This document shows positions 19,845 through 28,927 of a DNA stretch of 64,000 bases, one piece after another. The notes beneath the pieces are model-generated. The model did no database searches. It saw only the letters and a program-made list of their open reading frames with translations, and was not told the origin of the DNA. The translations under genes and the position numbers were made by a program. The stretch is from assembly GCA_017992695.1 (NCBI GenBank), contig JAGOOC010000008.1, forward strand, positions 1 to 64,000. The letters are read 5' to 3'. Each line of letters begins with the position of its first letter. The stretch's first letter is position 1. Source of the stretch: Bacteroides sp. (GTDB lineage Bacteria > Bacteroidota > Bacteroidia > Bacteroidales > Bacteroidaceae).

Positions 19845-20971
19845 CATTTGAACTACAACACACCGACGCTAAAAGCAATGCTCGAGCAGGATTGCTAACG
19901 ACTGCCCACGGGCAAATTGAAACGCCAATATTTATGCCGGTAGGCACTATTGGCAGTGTAAAAGGAGTGCACCAAACGGAACTAAAAGAGGACATACAAG
20001 CTCAAATTATTTTGGGAAACACGTATCATCTCTATCTTCGTCCGGGCTTGGAAGTGCTTGAAAAGGCCGGTGGATTGCATAAATTCAACAGCTTCGATCG
20101 GCCGATGCTTACCGATAGTGGTGGCTTTCAGGTGTTCTCACTGGCCGGTATACGCAAGTTGAGGGAAGAGGGAGCTGAGTTTCGGTCGCACATTGACGGT
20201 AGCAAGCACATCTTTACCCCCGAACGGGTGATGGATATTCAGCGCATCATCGGCGCCGATATCATGATGGCTTTTGATGAATGTCCTCCCGGAGACTCTG
20301 ACTTCGCGTATGCCAAAAAGTCATTGGGACTGACACATCGCTGGCTTGATCGATGCATACAGCGATTTAATGAGACCGAGCCCAAGTATGGCTATCAACA
20401 ATCGCTCTTCCCCATCGTGCAGGGATGCGTATATCCTGATTTGCGTAAAGAATCTGCCGAGTTCATCGCTTCGAAAGGAGCCGATGGAAATGCGATTGGT
20501 GGGTTGGCCGTAGGCGAACCTGTCGATAAGATGTATGAGATGATTGAGTTAGTCAACGAGATTCTCCCGACCGACAAACCTCGCTATTTGATGGGTGTTG
20601 GTACGCCTGCCAATATTTTGGAAGGTATCGAACGTGGTGTAGATATGTTCGACTGCGTAATGCCTACCCGAAATGGACGAAACGGAATGATTTTCACCAA
20701 AGATGGCATCATGAATATGCGAAACAAGAAATGGGAAATGGATTTCTCTCCGATCGAGATCGATGGTGCATCTTCTGTAGATACGCTTTATAGCAAGGCC
20801 TATTTGCGTCATTTGTTTCATGCAAAAGAGTTGTTGGGTATGCAAATCGCTTCGATTCACAACCTGGCATTTTACCTCTGGTTAGTAGGCGAAGCGCGGA
20901 AGCATATCATTGCCGGCGACTTCTCGACCTGGAAACCGATGATGGTAAAAAGAGTCTCAACAAGACTATAA
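19841..20971 (+). CDS. tgt: tRNA-guanine transglycosylase (Tgt)
   Basis: A 376-residue TIM-barrel enzyme that swaps G34 for a 7-deazaguanine base in tRNAs with GUN anticodons. The base-binding segment TDSGGFQVFS includes Asp92, and the nucleophile region is GVDMFDCVMPTRNGRNG (Asp268/Asp271). The bacterial selectivity loop reads GGLAVGEP. The zinc site normally written C-x-C-x2-C is absent: residues 308-315 read DGASSVDT, although the later SIHN histidine is kept. The gene overlaps lon by four bases and is followed by an LptF/G gene. Confidence 0.95.
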   Translation: MTFELQHTDAKSNARAGLLTTAHGQIETPIFMPVGTIGSVKGVHQTELKEDIQAQIILGNTYHLYLRPGLEVLEKAGGLHKFNSFDRPMLTDSGGFQVFSLAGIRKLREEGAEFRSHIDGSKHIFTPERVMDIQRIIGADIMMAFDECPPGDSDFAYAKKSLGLTHRWLDRCIQRFNETEPKYGYQQSLFPIVQGCVYPDLRKESAEFIASKGADGNAIGGLAVGEPVDKMYEMIELVNEILPTDKPRYLMGVGTPANILEGIERGVDMFDCVMPTRNGRNGMIFTKDGIMNMRNKKWEMDFSPIEIDGASSVDTLYSKAYLRHLFHAKELLGMQIASIHNLAFYLWLVGEARKHIIAGDFSTWKPMMVKRVSTRL

Positions 20972-20974
20972 GGT

Positions 20975-22072
20975 ATGAGAAGTAACCGATTTATCAAACG
21001 GCTGGACTGGTATATCATCAAGAAATTCTTGGGGACGTACGTATTTGCTATTGCGTTGATTATCTCCATCGCAGTAGTGTTCGACTTTAATGAAAAGATG
21101 GATAAGTTCATGGAACATCAAGCTCCATGGACGGCCATCGTGTTTCAGTATTACATGAACTTCATCCCTTATTTCGCCAACCTGTTTAGTCCGCTGTTTG
21201 TTTTTATTGCCGTTATCTTTTTTACCTCTAAACTGGCCGAGAACTCTGAAATTATTGCCATGTTTTCTACCGGAATGAGTTTCAAGCGAATGATGCGTCC
21301 TTATATGATATCGGCGGCAATCATAGCTTTGACTACTTTTGCGTTGGGATCGTACATTATCCCTAAAGGTAGTGTGACTCGGTTGAATTTTGAAGATAGG
21401 TATGTAAAGAAGAAAAAAACAAGTGCGGTGAGCAACGTGCAGCTCGAAGTCGATAGTGGAGTGATTGCTTATATTGATAACTACTCTGATTACAATAAAA
21501 CAGGAAATCGTTTTTCGCTAGATAAGTTTGTGGACAAGAAGCTTGTCTCTCATCTTACCGCAAGGCGGATCACCTATGACACGACGACCGTTAACAAGTG
21601 GACCATCCATGATTATATGATACGCAACCTAGATGGTTTGAAAGAGACCATAACGAAGGGAGATCGGATTGATTCTATCATTAATATGGATCCGTCGGAC
21701 TTCTTGATTATGAAGAATCAGCAGGAGATGCTTACCAGCCCGCAGTTGAGTGAGTATATCGAAAAGCAGAAACGTCGTGGATTTGCCAATATCAAAGAGT
21801 TTGAAATTGAATACCACAAACGCATTGCCATGTCGTTTGCTTCGTTTATTCTAACGGTTATAGGGGTTTCGCTCTCTTCGAGGAAAACTAAAGGCGGCAT
21901 GGGGCTTCATTTGGGTATCGGACTTGCTTTGAGCTTTTCGTATATTTTATTTCAAACGATTGCGGCTACTTTTGCCATCAGTGGCAATATGCCACCTGTG
22001 GTAGCAGTATGGATTCCGAATATATTGTATTCGTTTATTGCATTCTATCTTTATAGGAAAGCACCAAAATAG
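20975..22072 (+). CDS. LptF/LptG family lipopolysaccharide-export permease
   Basis: A 365-residue inner-membrane protein of the YjgP/YjgQ family. Three N-terminal helices (about 10-130) are followed by a periplasmic jellyroll-like region (about 130-270) and three C-terminal helices. The N-terminal DWYIIKKFLGTY and the segment MFSTGMSFKRMM are characteristic. It should work with an LptB ATPase encoded elsewhere to extract LPS from the inner membrane. It begins three bases after tgt and ends before a strong terminator. Which of the two paralogues it is cannot be decided from one copy. Confidence 0.9.
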   Translation: MRSNRFIKRLDWYIIKKFLGTYVFAIALIISIAVVFDFNEKMDKFMEHQAPWTAIVFQYYMNFIPYFANLFSPLFVFIAVIFFTSKLAENSEIIAMFSTGMSFKRMMRPYMISAAIIALTTFALGSYIIPKGSVTRLNFEDRYVKKKKTSAVSNVQLEVDSGVIAYIDNYSDYNKTGNRFSLDKFVDKKLVSHLTARRITYDTTTVNKWTIHDYMIRNLDGLKETITKGDRIDSIINMDPSDFLIMKNQQEMLTSPQLSEYIEKQKRRGFANIKEFEIEYHKRIAMSFASFILTVIGVSLSSRKTKGGMGLHLGIGLALSFSYILFQTIAATFAISGNMPPVVAVWIPNILYSFIAFYLYRKAPK

Positions 22073-22093
22073 AGAAAGTGTGCTTAAAGTAGC

Positions 22094-22140
22094 AAATCCG
22101 TTTGTACTTGTATGAAGCAAGTACAAACGGATTTTTTTTT
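22094..22140 (+). terminator. Rho-independent terminator after lptF/G
   Basis: A perfect 17-base stem (22094-22110 with 22118-22134), a 7-base loop, then a T run to 22140. This ends the lon-tgt-lptF/G transcript. Confidence 0.92.
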
Positions 22141-22226
22141 GTTGTATACATTCCTCTTTTGTCTATCCAATAAACGTTTTACTCGTTCATCGGATCTCCC
22201 CTTTCTCCTTATAATAAGCCAATCGT

Positions 22227-22736
22227 TTATCCGATTCGCTTTGCATAAGCAGAAAGTTCTGCAGCAGAGATGTTTTTGGCAATAATAACACCATTTCCAT
22301 CTAATAAATAGTTAGTGAATCCCCGGTTTAATCGATATTTTTTAAATATACCAGAGTCTTCGCCTTTCGTTTCCACGAAACAAGTGGGCGTAACTATTTG
22401 ATCCTTACGAATGGTTTCTTCAAATATCGATTGATACTCGTCAAAGGATACGGAAACCATTTCCACATTATCGAGGGTAGCCGATCGAAGCGCGTTGCTT
22501 AAACTTGCGTTTTGCATCCGGGATTGCGCATCATAGCTTGCCCAAAAACTAAGCAATACATATTGTCCTTTCAAGTTTTTTAAGTCAAGAATGTACTGCT
22601 CACTCGACGTAGATTCGATTGCAAAATCAGGGGCTACGTCACCTACGCTTAAACCTCCGGTAGGTTTGTCTTTCTCTACGAAAGCGGTCAAGGAACTAAT
22701 TAGTAATACAACAAAAATCCATTTTACATACCTCAT
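22227..22736 (-). CDS. Exported redoxin/thioredoxin-fold protein without the CxxC motif
   Basis: A 169-residue protein with an N-terminal signal peptide or anchor (about 1-20) and a TlpA/redoxin-type fold (VGDVAPDFAI, LKNLKGQYVLLSFWAS). Where TlpA proteins have WCxxC, this one reads W65-A-S-Y-D69-A-Q-S72, so both redox cysteines are gone. A single cysteine remains further on (PTCFVE). The protein is therefore unlikely to be a thiol-disulfide oxidoreductase, and may bind a partner instead. It is encoded alone, convergent with lptF/G and divergent from serB. Confidence 0.8.
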   Translation of the reverse strand: MRYVKWIFVVLLISSLTAFVEKDKPTGGLSVGDVAPDFAIESTSSEQYILDLKNLKGQYVLLSFWASYDAQSRMQNASLSNALRSATLDNVEMVSVSFDEYQSIFEETIRKDQIVTPTCFVETKGEDSGIFKKYRLNRGFTNYLLDGNGVIIAKNISAAELSAYAKRIG

Positions 22737-22973
22737 GTAATGCGGTTTTGGTTAATACTATCCGGGACTGTCCTTAAACAGTAGTTTCTTCCCGAATTAT
22801 CGTTTTTAGAGGCTTCAAACAGAGAGGAATCCGTTGATTTTCAAAGCCTTTAATTAAGAAACCGGATGCAAAGATAAGCATTAAATAAAACAACTTCCAA
22901 ACAAACAAGTCGTTTTGTTACTAATAAAGTGTTATTTATTATGTTATTTAGCATAAAAATTAAGAATTTTAGC

Positions 22974-22981
22974 TACTTTTG
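22974..22981 (+). promoter_or_regulatory. -7 box for serB
   Basis: TACTTTTG matches the -7 consensus. Transcription would begin near 22988, after the in-frame ATG at 22983, so the start at 23007 is favoured for serB. Confidence 0.6.
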
Positions 22982-23006
22982 CATGAGTATAAAGTATTAT
23001 TCAACT

Positions 23007-24230
23007 ATGAAACCATCCAAAACAGAACTTATCCTTATCCGTATTACGGGTGAAGATAGGCCAGGACTCACTGCCTCAGTGACTGAAATACTTGCGAAGT
23101 ATGATGCTACCATTCTAGATATCGGACAAGCCGATATTCACAATACCCTTTCATTGGGTATTCTTTGCATGACAGAAGAGCATCACTCTGGTTTTATTAT
23201 GAAGGAGTTGCTTTTTAAAGCATCTTCTTTAGGGGTTAGCATTCGTTTTCATCCCGTTACGGTTGATGAATACGAGAGTTGGGTTCAGATGCAGGGAAAG
23301 AATCGCTACATTTTGACACTCTTGGGACGTAAGCTCACAGCCAGACAAATCTCTGCTGTAACCCGAATACTTTCTGAACAGGGTATGAATATTGACGCCA
23401 TTAAGCGACTTACCGGACGAATTCCTTTGAATGAGTCTGATGAGTTTACACGCGCCTGTATCGAATTCTCGGTTCGAGGCACCCCGAAAGATCGTATTGA
23501 TATGCAAAAACAGTTGATGCATTTAGCAAGCGAACTGGAGATGGACTTTTCTTTTCAACAAGATAACATGTACCGTCGAATGCGTCGTCTGATCTGTTTC
23601 GATATGGACTCAACGCTGATTGAAACAGAAGTTATTGACGAACTGGCCATACGTGCAGGTGTAGGCGATCAAGTGAAAGAGATAACAGAACGTGCGATGC
23701 ATGGCGAGATTGACTTTACTGAGAGTTTTCGAGAACGCGTAGCCCTGCTCAAGGGGTTAGATGAATCGGTTATGCAAGAGATAGCCGAAAACCTTCCTAT
23801 CACCGAAGGGGTAGAACGGCTGATGTACGTATTGAAAAAGTATGGATATAAAATTGCCATCCTTTCTGGAGGTTTTACCTATTTTGGTAATTACCTGCAA
23901 CAAAAATTTGGTATTGACTATGTATATGCCAATGAACTGGAAATAATTGACGGAAAATTGACCGGTAATTATTTGGGTGACGTGGTAGACGGCAAACGCA
24001 AAGCTGAGTTGCTACGCTTAATAGCACAGGTAGAAAAAGTCGATATAGCACAAACCATTGCTGTAGGTGATGGCGCAAACGACCTTCCGATGCTTGGGGT
24101 TGCCGGGCTTGGAATTGCTTTCCATGCAAAGCCGAAAGTAGTGGCCAATGCTAAGCAAGCAATTAACACCATTGGGCTGGATGGAGTATTATATTTCTTA
24201 GGATTTAAGGATTCATACCTAAATATCTAG
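23007..24230 (+). CDS. serB: Phosphoserine phosphatase with N-terminal ACT domains
   Basis: A 407-residue cytosolic enzyme for the last step of serine synthesis, phosphoserine to serine. Two ACT-like domains fill about residues 6-180 (ITGEDRPGLTASV; ILTLLGRKLTARQ) and may sense amino acids. The HAD domain follows, with DMDST at 199-203, the SGGFTYFG motif and the GDGANDLPML motif. The chosen ATG lies after the predicted transcription start; the frame is open further upstream. Serine also feeds the sphingolipid pathway encoded about 14 kb away, but no linkage is implied. Confidence 0.95.
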   Translation: MKPSKTELILIRITGEDRPGLTASVTEILAKYDATILDIGQADIHNTLSLGILCMTEEHHSGFIMKELLFKASSLGVSIRFHPVTVDEYESWVQMQGKNRYILTLLGRKLTARQISAVTRILSEQGMNIDAIKRLTGRIPLNESDEFTRACIEFSVRGTPKDRIDMQKQLMHLASELEMDFSFQQDNMYRRMRRLICFDMDSTLIETEVIDELAIRAGVGDQVKEITERAMHGEIDFTESFRERVALLKGLDESVMQEIAENLPITEGVERLMYVLKKYGYKIAILSGGFTYFGNYLQQKFGIDYVYANELEIIDGKLTGNYLGDVVDGKRKAELLRLIAQVEKVDIAQTIAVGDGANDLPMLGVAGLGIAFHAKPKVVANAKQAINTIGLDGVLYFLGFKDSYLNI

Positions 24231-24291
24231 GTTATATATGCTTGAACGAATAAAAGAAACCGAAACAGTTGTACTGCATAGCGAAATATTT

Positions 24292-24299
24292 TATCTTTG
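24292..24299 (+). promoter_or_regulatory. -7 box for the DEAD-box helicase
   Basis: TATCTTTG, a match to TAnnTTTG, 19 bases before the start codon. Confidence 0.55.
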
Positions 24300-24318
24300 T
24301 AAGAAATAAAAATAAACG

Positions 24319-25548
24319 ATGAAGTTTTCCGAACTTAAATTAAACGACAATGTGCTTGAAGCACTTGACGCAATGCGATTTGATGAATGTACTCCGATAC
24401 AAGAGCAGGCAATCCCTATAATACTTGAAGGACGAGATTTAATTGCAGTCGCTCAAACAGGTACCGGTAAAACGGCCGCTTATTTGCTTCCAATATTGAA
24501 TAAACTCTCTGAAGGTGGTCATCAAGAGGATGCCATCAATTGTATTATAATGTCTCCTACTCGCGAATTGGCCCAGCAGATAGATCAGCAGATGGAAGGC
24601 TTTGCTTACTTTATGCCTGCGTCGAGTGTTGCCGTCTATGGTGGAAACGATGGTATGCTTTTTGAACAGCAGAAGCGTGGTTTGATATTGGGTGCCGATG
24701 TAGTCATTGCTACACCAGGACGCCTCCTCTCCCACCTGAGTTTGGGCTATGTCGACCTTTCTAAAGTGTCTTATTTTATTTTGGATGAAGCCGACCGCAT
24801 GTTAGATATGGGCTTCTCTGATGACATAATGCAGATTGTGAAATATTTGCCTAAAGAGCGTCAAACCATCATGTTCTCGGCTACCATGCCGGCTAAAATT
24901 CAACAGTTGGCAAAGACTATTCTAAATAATCCTGCAGAGATAAAATTAGCCGTATCCAAACCGGCCGAGAAGATTGTGCAAGCAGCTTACATCTGTTATG
25001 AAAACCAGAAGTTAGGTATTGTTCGTAGCCTTTGTGCCGCTGAAATGCCTGAACGTGTTATCATCTTTGCCTCTTCTAAGATAAAGGTAAAAGAGGTGGC
25101 GAAGGCTCTCAAAATGATGAAGTTGAATGTAGGAGAGATGCATTCGGACTTGGAACAGTCGCAACGTGAGTTTATTATGCATGAGTTTAAATCAGGGCGG
25201 ATAAACATTCTGGTTGCAACAGATATCGTATCAAGAGGCATTGACATTGATGACATTCGTTCTGTAATTAATTTTGATGTACCGAACGACAGTGAAGATT
25301 ATGTGCACCGCATTGGACGTACAGCACGTGCTAATAATGATGGGGTTGCGATTACCTTTGTCAGCGAGAAAGAGCAAACCAACTTTAAAAACATAGAGAA
25401 CTTTCTGGAAAAAAATATTTATAAAATTCCTGTGCCTGCAGAACTTGGAGAAGCTCCTGAATATAATCCGCGCTCCAATGGTGGTGGTAAAGGCCGAAAC
25501 TTCCGTAGTGGAGGTGGTCGAAAAGGAGGATTTAAAGAGAAGAGATAA
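24319..25548 (+). CDS. DEAD-box RNA helicase (RhlE/DeaD type)
   Basis: A 409-residue ATP-dependent RNA helicase. The Q motif (CTPIQEQAIP) is followed by motif I AQTGTGKT, motif Ia PTRELAQQ, motif II DEAD, motif III SAT and the C-terminal motifs (VATDIVSRGIDID, HRIGRTAR). The tail (about 385-409) is rich in glycine, arginine and lysine and probably binds RNA. Members help ribosome assembly and RNA turnover, often under cold stress. It is monocistronic, with its own promoter and terminator. Confidence 0.94.
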   Translation: MKFSELKLNDNVLEALDAMRFDECTPIQEQAIPIILEGRDLIAVAQTGTGKTAAYLLPILNKLSEGGHQEDAINCIIMSPTRELAQQIDQQMEGFAYFMPASSVAVYGGNDGMLFEQQKRGLILGADVVIATPGRLLSHLSLGYVDLSKVSYFILDEADRMLDMGFSDDIMQIVKYLPKERQTIMFSATMPAKIQQLAKTILNNPAEIKLAVSKPAEKIVQAAYICYENQKLGIVRSLCAAEMPERVIIFASSKIKVKEVAKALKMMKLNVGEMHSDLEQSQREFIMHEFKSGRINILVATDIVSRGIDIDDIRSVINFDVPNDSEDYVHRIGRTARANNDGVAITFVSEKEQTNFKNIENFLEKNIYKIPVPAELGEAPEYNPRSNGGGKGRNFRSGGGRKGGFKEKR

Positions 25549-25579
25549 AGAGAGCCCCCTGTTCTCTCACCCTATGCAG

Positions 25580-25633
25580 ATCTCACTTATCGCACTGTTT
25601 ATGCTCAAAGTAAACCAATGTGATAAGTGAGAT
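25580..25633. terminator. Terminator between the helicase and the convergent lipoprotein gene
   Basis: Arms 25580-25591 and 25622-25633 are perfectly complementary (12 bases) with three more pairs inside and a loop of about 24 bases. A T-rich tract follows on the plus strand. Both convergent genes could use it. Confidence 0.7.
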
Positions 25634-25639
25634 TTTCTT

Positions 25640-26434
25640 TTATTTTGCTGTCGTAATGCTTAGTTTACCTTCAAAGCTAATAGTGAGGTTGGCTATATTG
25701 CATACAGCACTTTCGGGAATGCACAGCATTGCTTGATAATGATATCCCTTACTGTCAATTCCTGTAAAGTTCATATCAGACAGTATAGATTGCGTTAGAA
25801 AATCGGTCGGAATAACATGCTCAAACATCTGTTTGGTTATGTCGCTCGCAAATAAACTCTTTCTGCCTTCATATACACAGATGTGCATCACATTGTCGTA
25901 ATAAATGTTATCCATGCCTATCCCCTCTTCCGAGTAGCTTGTTTTTATTACTTTAATTTTTGATGGATTGATATAGACGTACGCTCTATAACGCGTTCCA
26001 TTGTATATGATAACACTGTCTTTCTCCGTTTTCTCATTGTAAATTGGCATTTCTTCTAGCATTTTCACGGAGAATGCGAGTGAATCGTTAGGCTCTTCTG
26101 ATTTATATAACTTCACAATATTATCTGGATAGGAGTGAAACCAAAACACCTGTTCTGTTTGCTGATCAATCTGATAACGATTCAGTTCATTTCCATAAGT
26201 ATAAAGAGTGTCTTTGATGATTTTGAAATAAACAGGAATGTTTTTAGGATCAGAGTAATAAATTGTATCTCCTTTAATACGCATTAAAGGAGAATCAGTT
26301 TCGCTATCTATCCAAATGCCTTGCAATGAAGATTTAGCATGAATATCTTCATCCGGCTGAATAGAGTTTTGCTGCTTACCGCTATGGCAAGCCGTGAGCA
26401 AAATCACTAATAATACTGCTATATATTTATTCAT
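25640..26434 (-). CDS. Hypothetical lipoprotein
   Basis: A 264-residue protein with a lipoprotein signal (VILLTACHSGKQ; lipobox Cys16), so it should be anchored to a membrane in the envelope. The mature part is rich in beta-strand patterns and has no motif that I recognise. The N-terminal half (SSLQGIWIDSETDSPLMRIKGD) resembles the small beta-domains seen in Bacteroides lipoproteins. A DUF4738-type assignment is possible but weak. The start is set at 26434, because an upstream extension to 26539 would overlap ugd and a -7 match lies at 26448-26455. Confidence 0.72.
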   Translation of the reverse strand: MNKYIAVLLVILLTACHSGKQQNSIQPDEDIHAKSSLQGIWIDSETDSPLMRIKGDTIYYSDPKNIPVYFKIIKDTLYTYGNELNRYQIDQQTEQVFWFHSYPDNIVKLYKSEEPNDSLAFSVKMLEEMPIYNEKTEKDSVIIYNGTRYRAYVYINPSKIKVIKTSYSEEGIGMDNIYYDNVMHICVYEGRKSLFASDITKQMFEHVIPTDFLTQSILSDMNFTGIDSKGYHYQAMLCIPESAVCNIANLTISFEGKLSITTAK

Positions 26435-26447
26435 CTTTCTTTTTGTA

Positions 26448-26455
26448 CAAAAGTA
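26448..26455 (-). promoter_or_regulatory. -7 box for the hypothetical lipoprotein
   Basis: The minus strand reads TACTTTTG, 13 bases before the lipoprotein start and just after the ugd stop. It supports an independent transcript and the shorter reading frame. Confidence 0.55.
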
Positions 26456-26468
26456 CAAAATAATACGC

Positions 26469-27782
26469 TCACTTACCAATACAATGATACACAAAGCCTT
26501 TTTCTTCCATCTCTTTTTTATCATAGATGTTTCTTCCATCTAATACAAGGGGTTGGTTCATGGTCTTTTTAAGGACAGCCCACGAGGGAAGCCTGAATTC
26601 ATTCCATTCAGTCAATAGCATCAATGCATCGGCATCGAGAACGGCATCATACATATCATTAGCATAGTATACTTTATTTCCGATTCTACGTTTACTCTCT
26701 TCTATTGCTGCCGGGTCATAAACCCGTATGCTGCAACCAGATTCCAGTAGTTTCTCAATGATGACCAAAGCAGGTGCCTCTCGCATATCGTCTGTTTCGG
26801 GCTTAAAGGCAAGCCCCCACAGTGCCACTGTTTTTCCGGTTAGATCTCCATGGAAATGTTTCTTCAATTTCTCGAACAAATTGCTCTTCTGAAGCTCGTT
26901 TACCTCTTCTACTGCTCGAAGTACTCTCATGTTGTACCCATTTTGTTCGGCTGTTTTAATCAAGGCTTTTACATCTTTTGGAAAGCAAGAACCACCATAT
27001 CCTATACCAGGATAGAGGAATTTACGACCGATACGCGTATCTGAACCAATTCCGCTACGTACCATATTGACATCAGCACCCACCATTTCGCAAAGGTTGG
27101 CTATATCGTTCATAAAACTAATACGAGTAGCCAACATGGAATTAGCAGCATACTTGGTCATTTCTGCTGAGGGAATATCCATGAATATTACACGGAAATT
27201 ATTTAGCAAGAAAGGTTTATAGAGTGTTGACATTAGCTTTTCGGCACGCTCCGATTCTACACCTACCACAACACGATCGGGGCTCATGAAGTCACTAATT
27301 GCATTTCCTTCTTTTAAGAATTCAGGATTGGAGGCTACATCAAAATCAATGGAAACTCCTCTTTTATCTAATTCTTCTTGAATCGTTTCCCGAACCTTCT
27401 TGGCTGTACCTACAGGTACGGTGCTTTTGGTTACAATCAATTTGTAATCATTCATGTGTTGACCAATCGTACGAGCTACGGCTAGTACATAACTTAAATC
27501 AGCGCTACCATCTTCGTCGGGTGGAGTTCCTACCGCACTGAAAATAACTTCTACCTCATCAATGCAACTGATCAGTGAAGTTGTGAATTTCAGACGATCA
27601 GCTTTCATGTTTCGCACTACCATCTCTTCAAGTCCATTTTCATAGATAGGAATAGAACCTTTTTTCAATGCTTCAATCTTTTCAGTGTTTGTATCCACGC
27701 AGGTTACATCTACTCCTATCTCGGCAAAACAAGTTCCTGTTACTAAACCAACGTAACCTGTTCCAACGATTGCTATTTTCAT
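26469..27782 (-). CDS. ugd: UDP-glucose 6-dehydrogenase
   Basis: A 437-residue NAD-dependent enzyme that oxidises UDP-glucose to UDP-glucuronate, a precursor for capsule or LPS sugars. Visible are the Rossmann motif GTGYVGLVTGTCFAE at the N-terminus, TKSTVPVGT near 118-126, the catalytic Cys266 in GYGGSCFPKD and the C-terminal UDP-binding domain (LWGLAFKPETDDMREAP). UDP-N-acetylmannosamine dehydrogenases are related, but the motif pattern and length fit Ugd. It follows rfbC after 21 bases. No glycosyltransferase cluster is attached. Confidence 0.92.
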   Translation of the reverse strand: MKIAIVGTGYVGLVTGTCFAEIGVDVTCVDTNTEKIEALKKGSIPIYENGLEEMVVRNMKADRLKFTTSLISCIDEVEVIFSAVGTPPDEDGSADLSYVLAVARTIGQHMNDYKLIVTKSTVPVGTAKKVRETIQEELDKRGVSIDFDVASNPEFLKEGNAISDFMSPDRVVVGVESERAEKLMSTLYKPFLLNNFRVIFMDIPSAEMTKYAANSMLATRISFMNDIANLCEMVGADVNMVRSGIGSDTRIGRKFLYPGIGYGGSCFPKDVKALIKTAEQNGYNMRVLRAVEEVNELQKSNLFEKLKKHFHGDLTGKTVALWGLAFKPETDDMREAPALVIIEKLLESGCSIRVYDPAAIEESKRRIGNKVYYANDMYDAVLDADALMLLTEWNEFRLPSWAVLKKTMNQPLVLDGRNIYDKKEMEEKGFVYHCIGK

Positions 27783-27803
27783 CTTATTATACTTAGAGGG
27801 TTC

Positions 27804-28358
27804 TTACATAAAACAGTCAGCACTTCTGAAAGTATCTGCTTGTTTGTCTTTTTGAGATAATACTAATTGCTCTGCTGCTATTGGCCAATTAATTCCTAGT
27901 TCTTTATCATTATATAAAACAGAAGCTTCGCTTTGCGGGGCATAATTGTTATCTACTTTATAAGTAAAAATAGCCTCTTCGCTCATAACTAGAAAGCCGT
28001 GTGCAAAACCACGAGGAATAAAAAGCTGACGTTTATTCTCTTCGCTTAATAGAACGGATATATGTTTTCCAAATGTAGGCGAAGTTTTACGGAGGTCTAC
28101 TGCTACATCCAGCACTTCACCCTTGATGACACGAACCAATTTAGCCTGACTATCTTCTCCTTTTTGGTAATGAAGTCCGCGCAACACTCCAAATGATGAC
28201 TTTGACTCGTTGTCTTGTATGAAGTTCACTTTTCCAATATAAGCTTCGAACTCTTCTTTTTTAAAGACTTCCATAAAGTATCCCCTATCATCCGAGAAAA
28301 CCTTGGGCTCTATCAGCCAAACTCCTTCTATCTCAGTCTGTATATAATTCATACTCAA
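27804..28358 (-). CDS. rfbC: dTDP-4-dehydrorhamnose 3,5-epimerase
   Basis: A 184-residue cupin-fold epimerase for dTDP-L-rhamnose synthesis. Conserved segments are DDRGYFMEVFKKEEF, SFGVLRGLHYQ (with the catalytic histidine), VIKGEVLDVAVDLR and the PRGFAHGFLV block. It is the first gene of a two-gene transcript with ugd, a pairing that mixes rhamnose and glucuronate precursor supply. The other rhamnose genes (rfbA, rfbB, rfbD) are not in the window. Confidence 0.93.
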   Translation of the reverse strand: MSMNYIQTEIEGVWLIEPKVFSDDRGYFMEVFKKEEFEAYIGKVNFIQDNESKSSFGVLRGLHYQKGEDSQAKLVRVIKGEVLDVAVDLRKTSPTFGKHISVLLSEENKRQLFIPRGFAHGFLVMSEEAIFTYKVDNNYAPQSEASVLYNDKELGINWPIAAEQLVLSQKDKQADTFRSADCFM

Positions 28359-28472
28359 AATCTCGTTGTATTTTTATTTAAAATCTAAATCTGTGCTATC
28401 AATTCCTCTTACTATCCCGAGCAGGTAATTAGAAAAAATATTGCTATGGTTTGAGGATATAATTGAACTATG

Positions 28473-28480
28473 CAAAAGTA
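28473..28480 (-). promoter_or_regulatory. -7 box for rfbC-ugd
   Basis: The minus strand reads TACTTTTG, giving a leader of about 110 bases before rfbC. No attenuator or anti-terminator was identified in the leader. Confidence 0.5.
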
Positions 28481-28569
28481 GAAAAAAAATCTAATATTTC
28501 AACGTTAAGACTCCATTGCTTTTCTTTTAAATAAAACGAATGATTATCCGGATTATACAATAATTGCCC

Positions 28570-28577
28570 TATCTTTG
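28570..28577 (+). promoter_or_regulatory. -7 box for the zinc-ribbon gene
   Basis: TATCTTTG, a full match to TAnnTTTG, 22 bases before the ATG at 28600. This supports the small gene as real. Confidence 0.6.
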
Positions 28578-28599
28578 TATATAAAGTAACAAAGAGAAT

Positions 28600-28818
28600 A
28601 TGAAAAAGATGCTTTGCCCTCAGTGCCAAATAGCTAATATGTATATAAAAAATGACCAAGGAGAGCGCTTATTGGTCTATGTCAATCAAGATGGAACTGT
28701 AGTTCCTAAAAATAATGAAGAATCTACAGAAGGCTTTGACTTCACTGAAGTCTACTGTTTGGGATGCTCGTGGCATGGTTCGCCCAAGCGATTATCAAAA
28801 TACAACCCTAAGTCATAG
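28600..28818 (+). CDS. Small zinc-ribbon protein
   Basis: A 72-residue protein with two CxxC pairs, CPQC at residues 6-9 and CLGC near 53-56. These are spaced as in zinc ribbons, with an acidic middle and a basic tail. It has its own promoter match and good separation from neighbours, so it is likely expressed. I do not know its function; nucleic-acid or protein binding is the usual role for such folds. The type II NADH dehydrogenase gene follows 109 bases later. Confidence 0.75.
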   Translation: MKKMLCPQCQIANMYIKNDQGERLLVYVNQDGTVVPKNNEESTEGFDFTEVYCLGCSWHGSPKRLSKYNPKS

Positions 28819-28927
28819 CTGTTTCAAGCGACTGTATTATCTATCGATCAATTAACACATTTCCATTCAAAACATTTTGACTGTTTTTAATGTTATTATC
28901 TTAATATAGACATAAAATACAGTTCAT

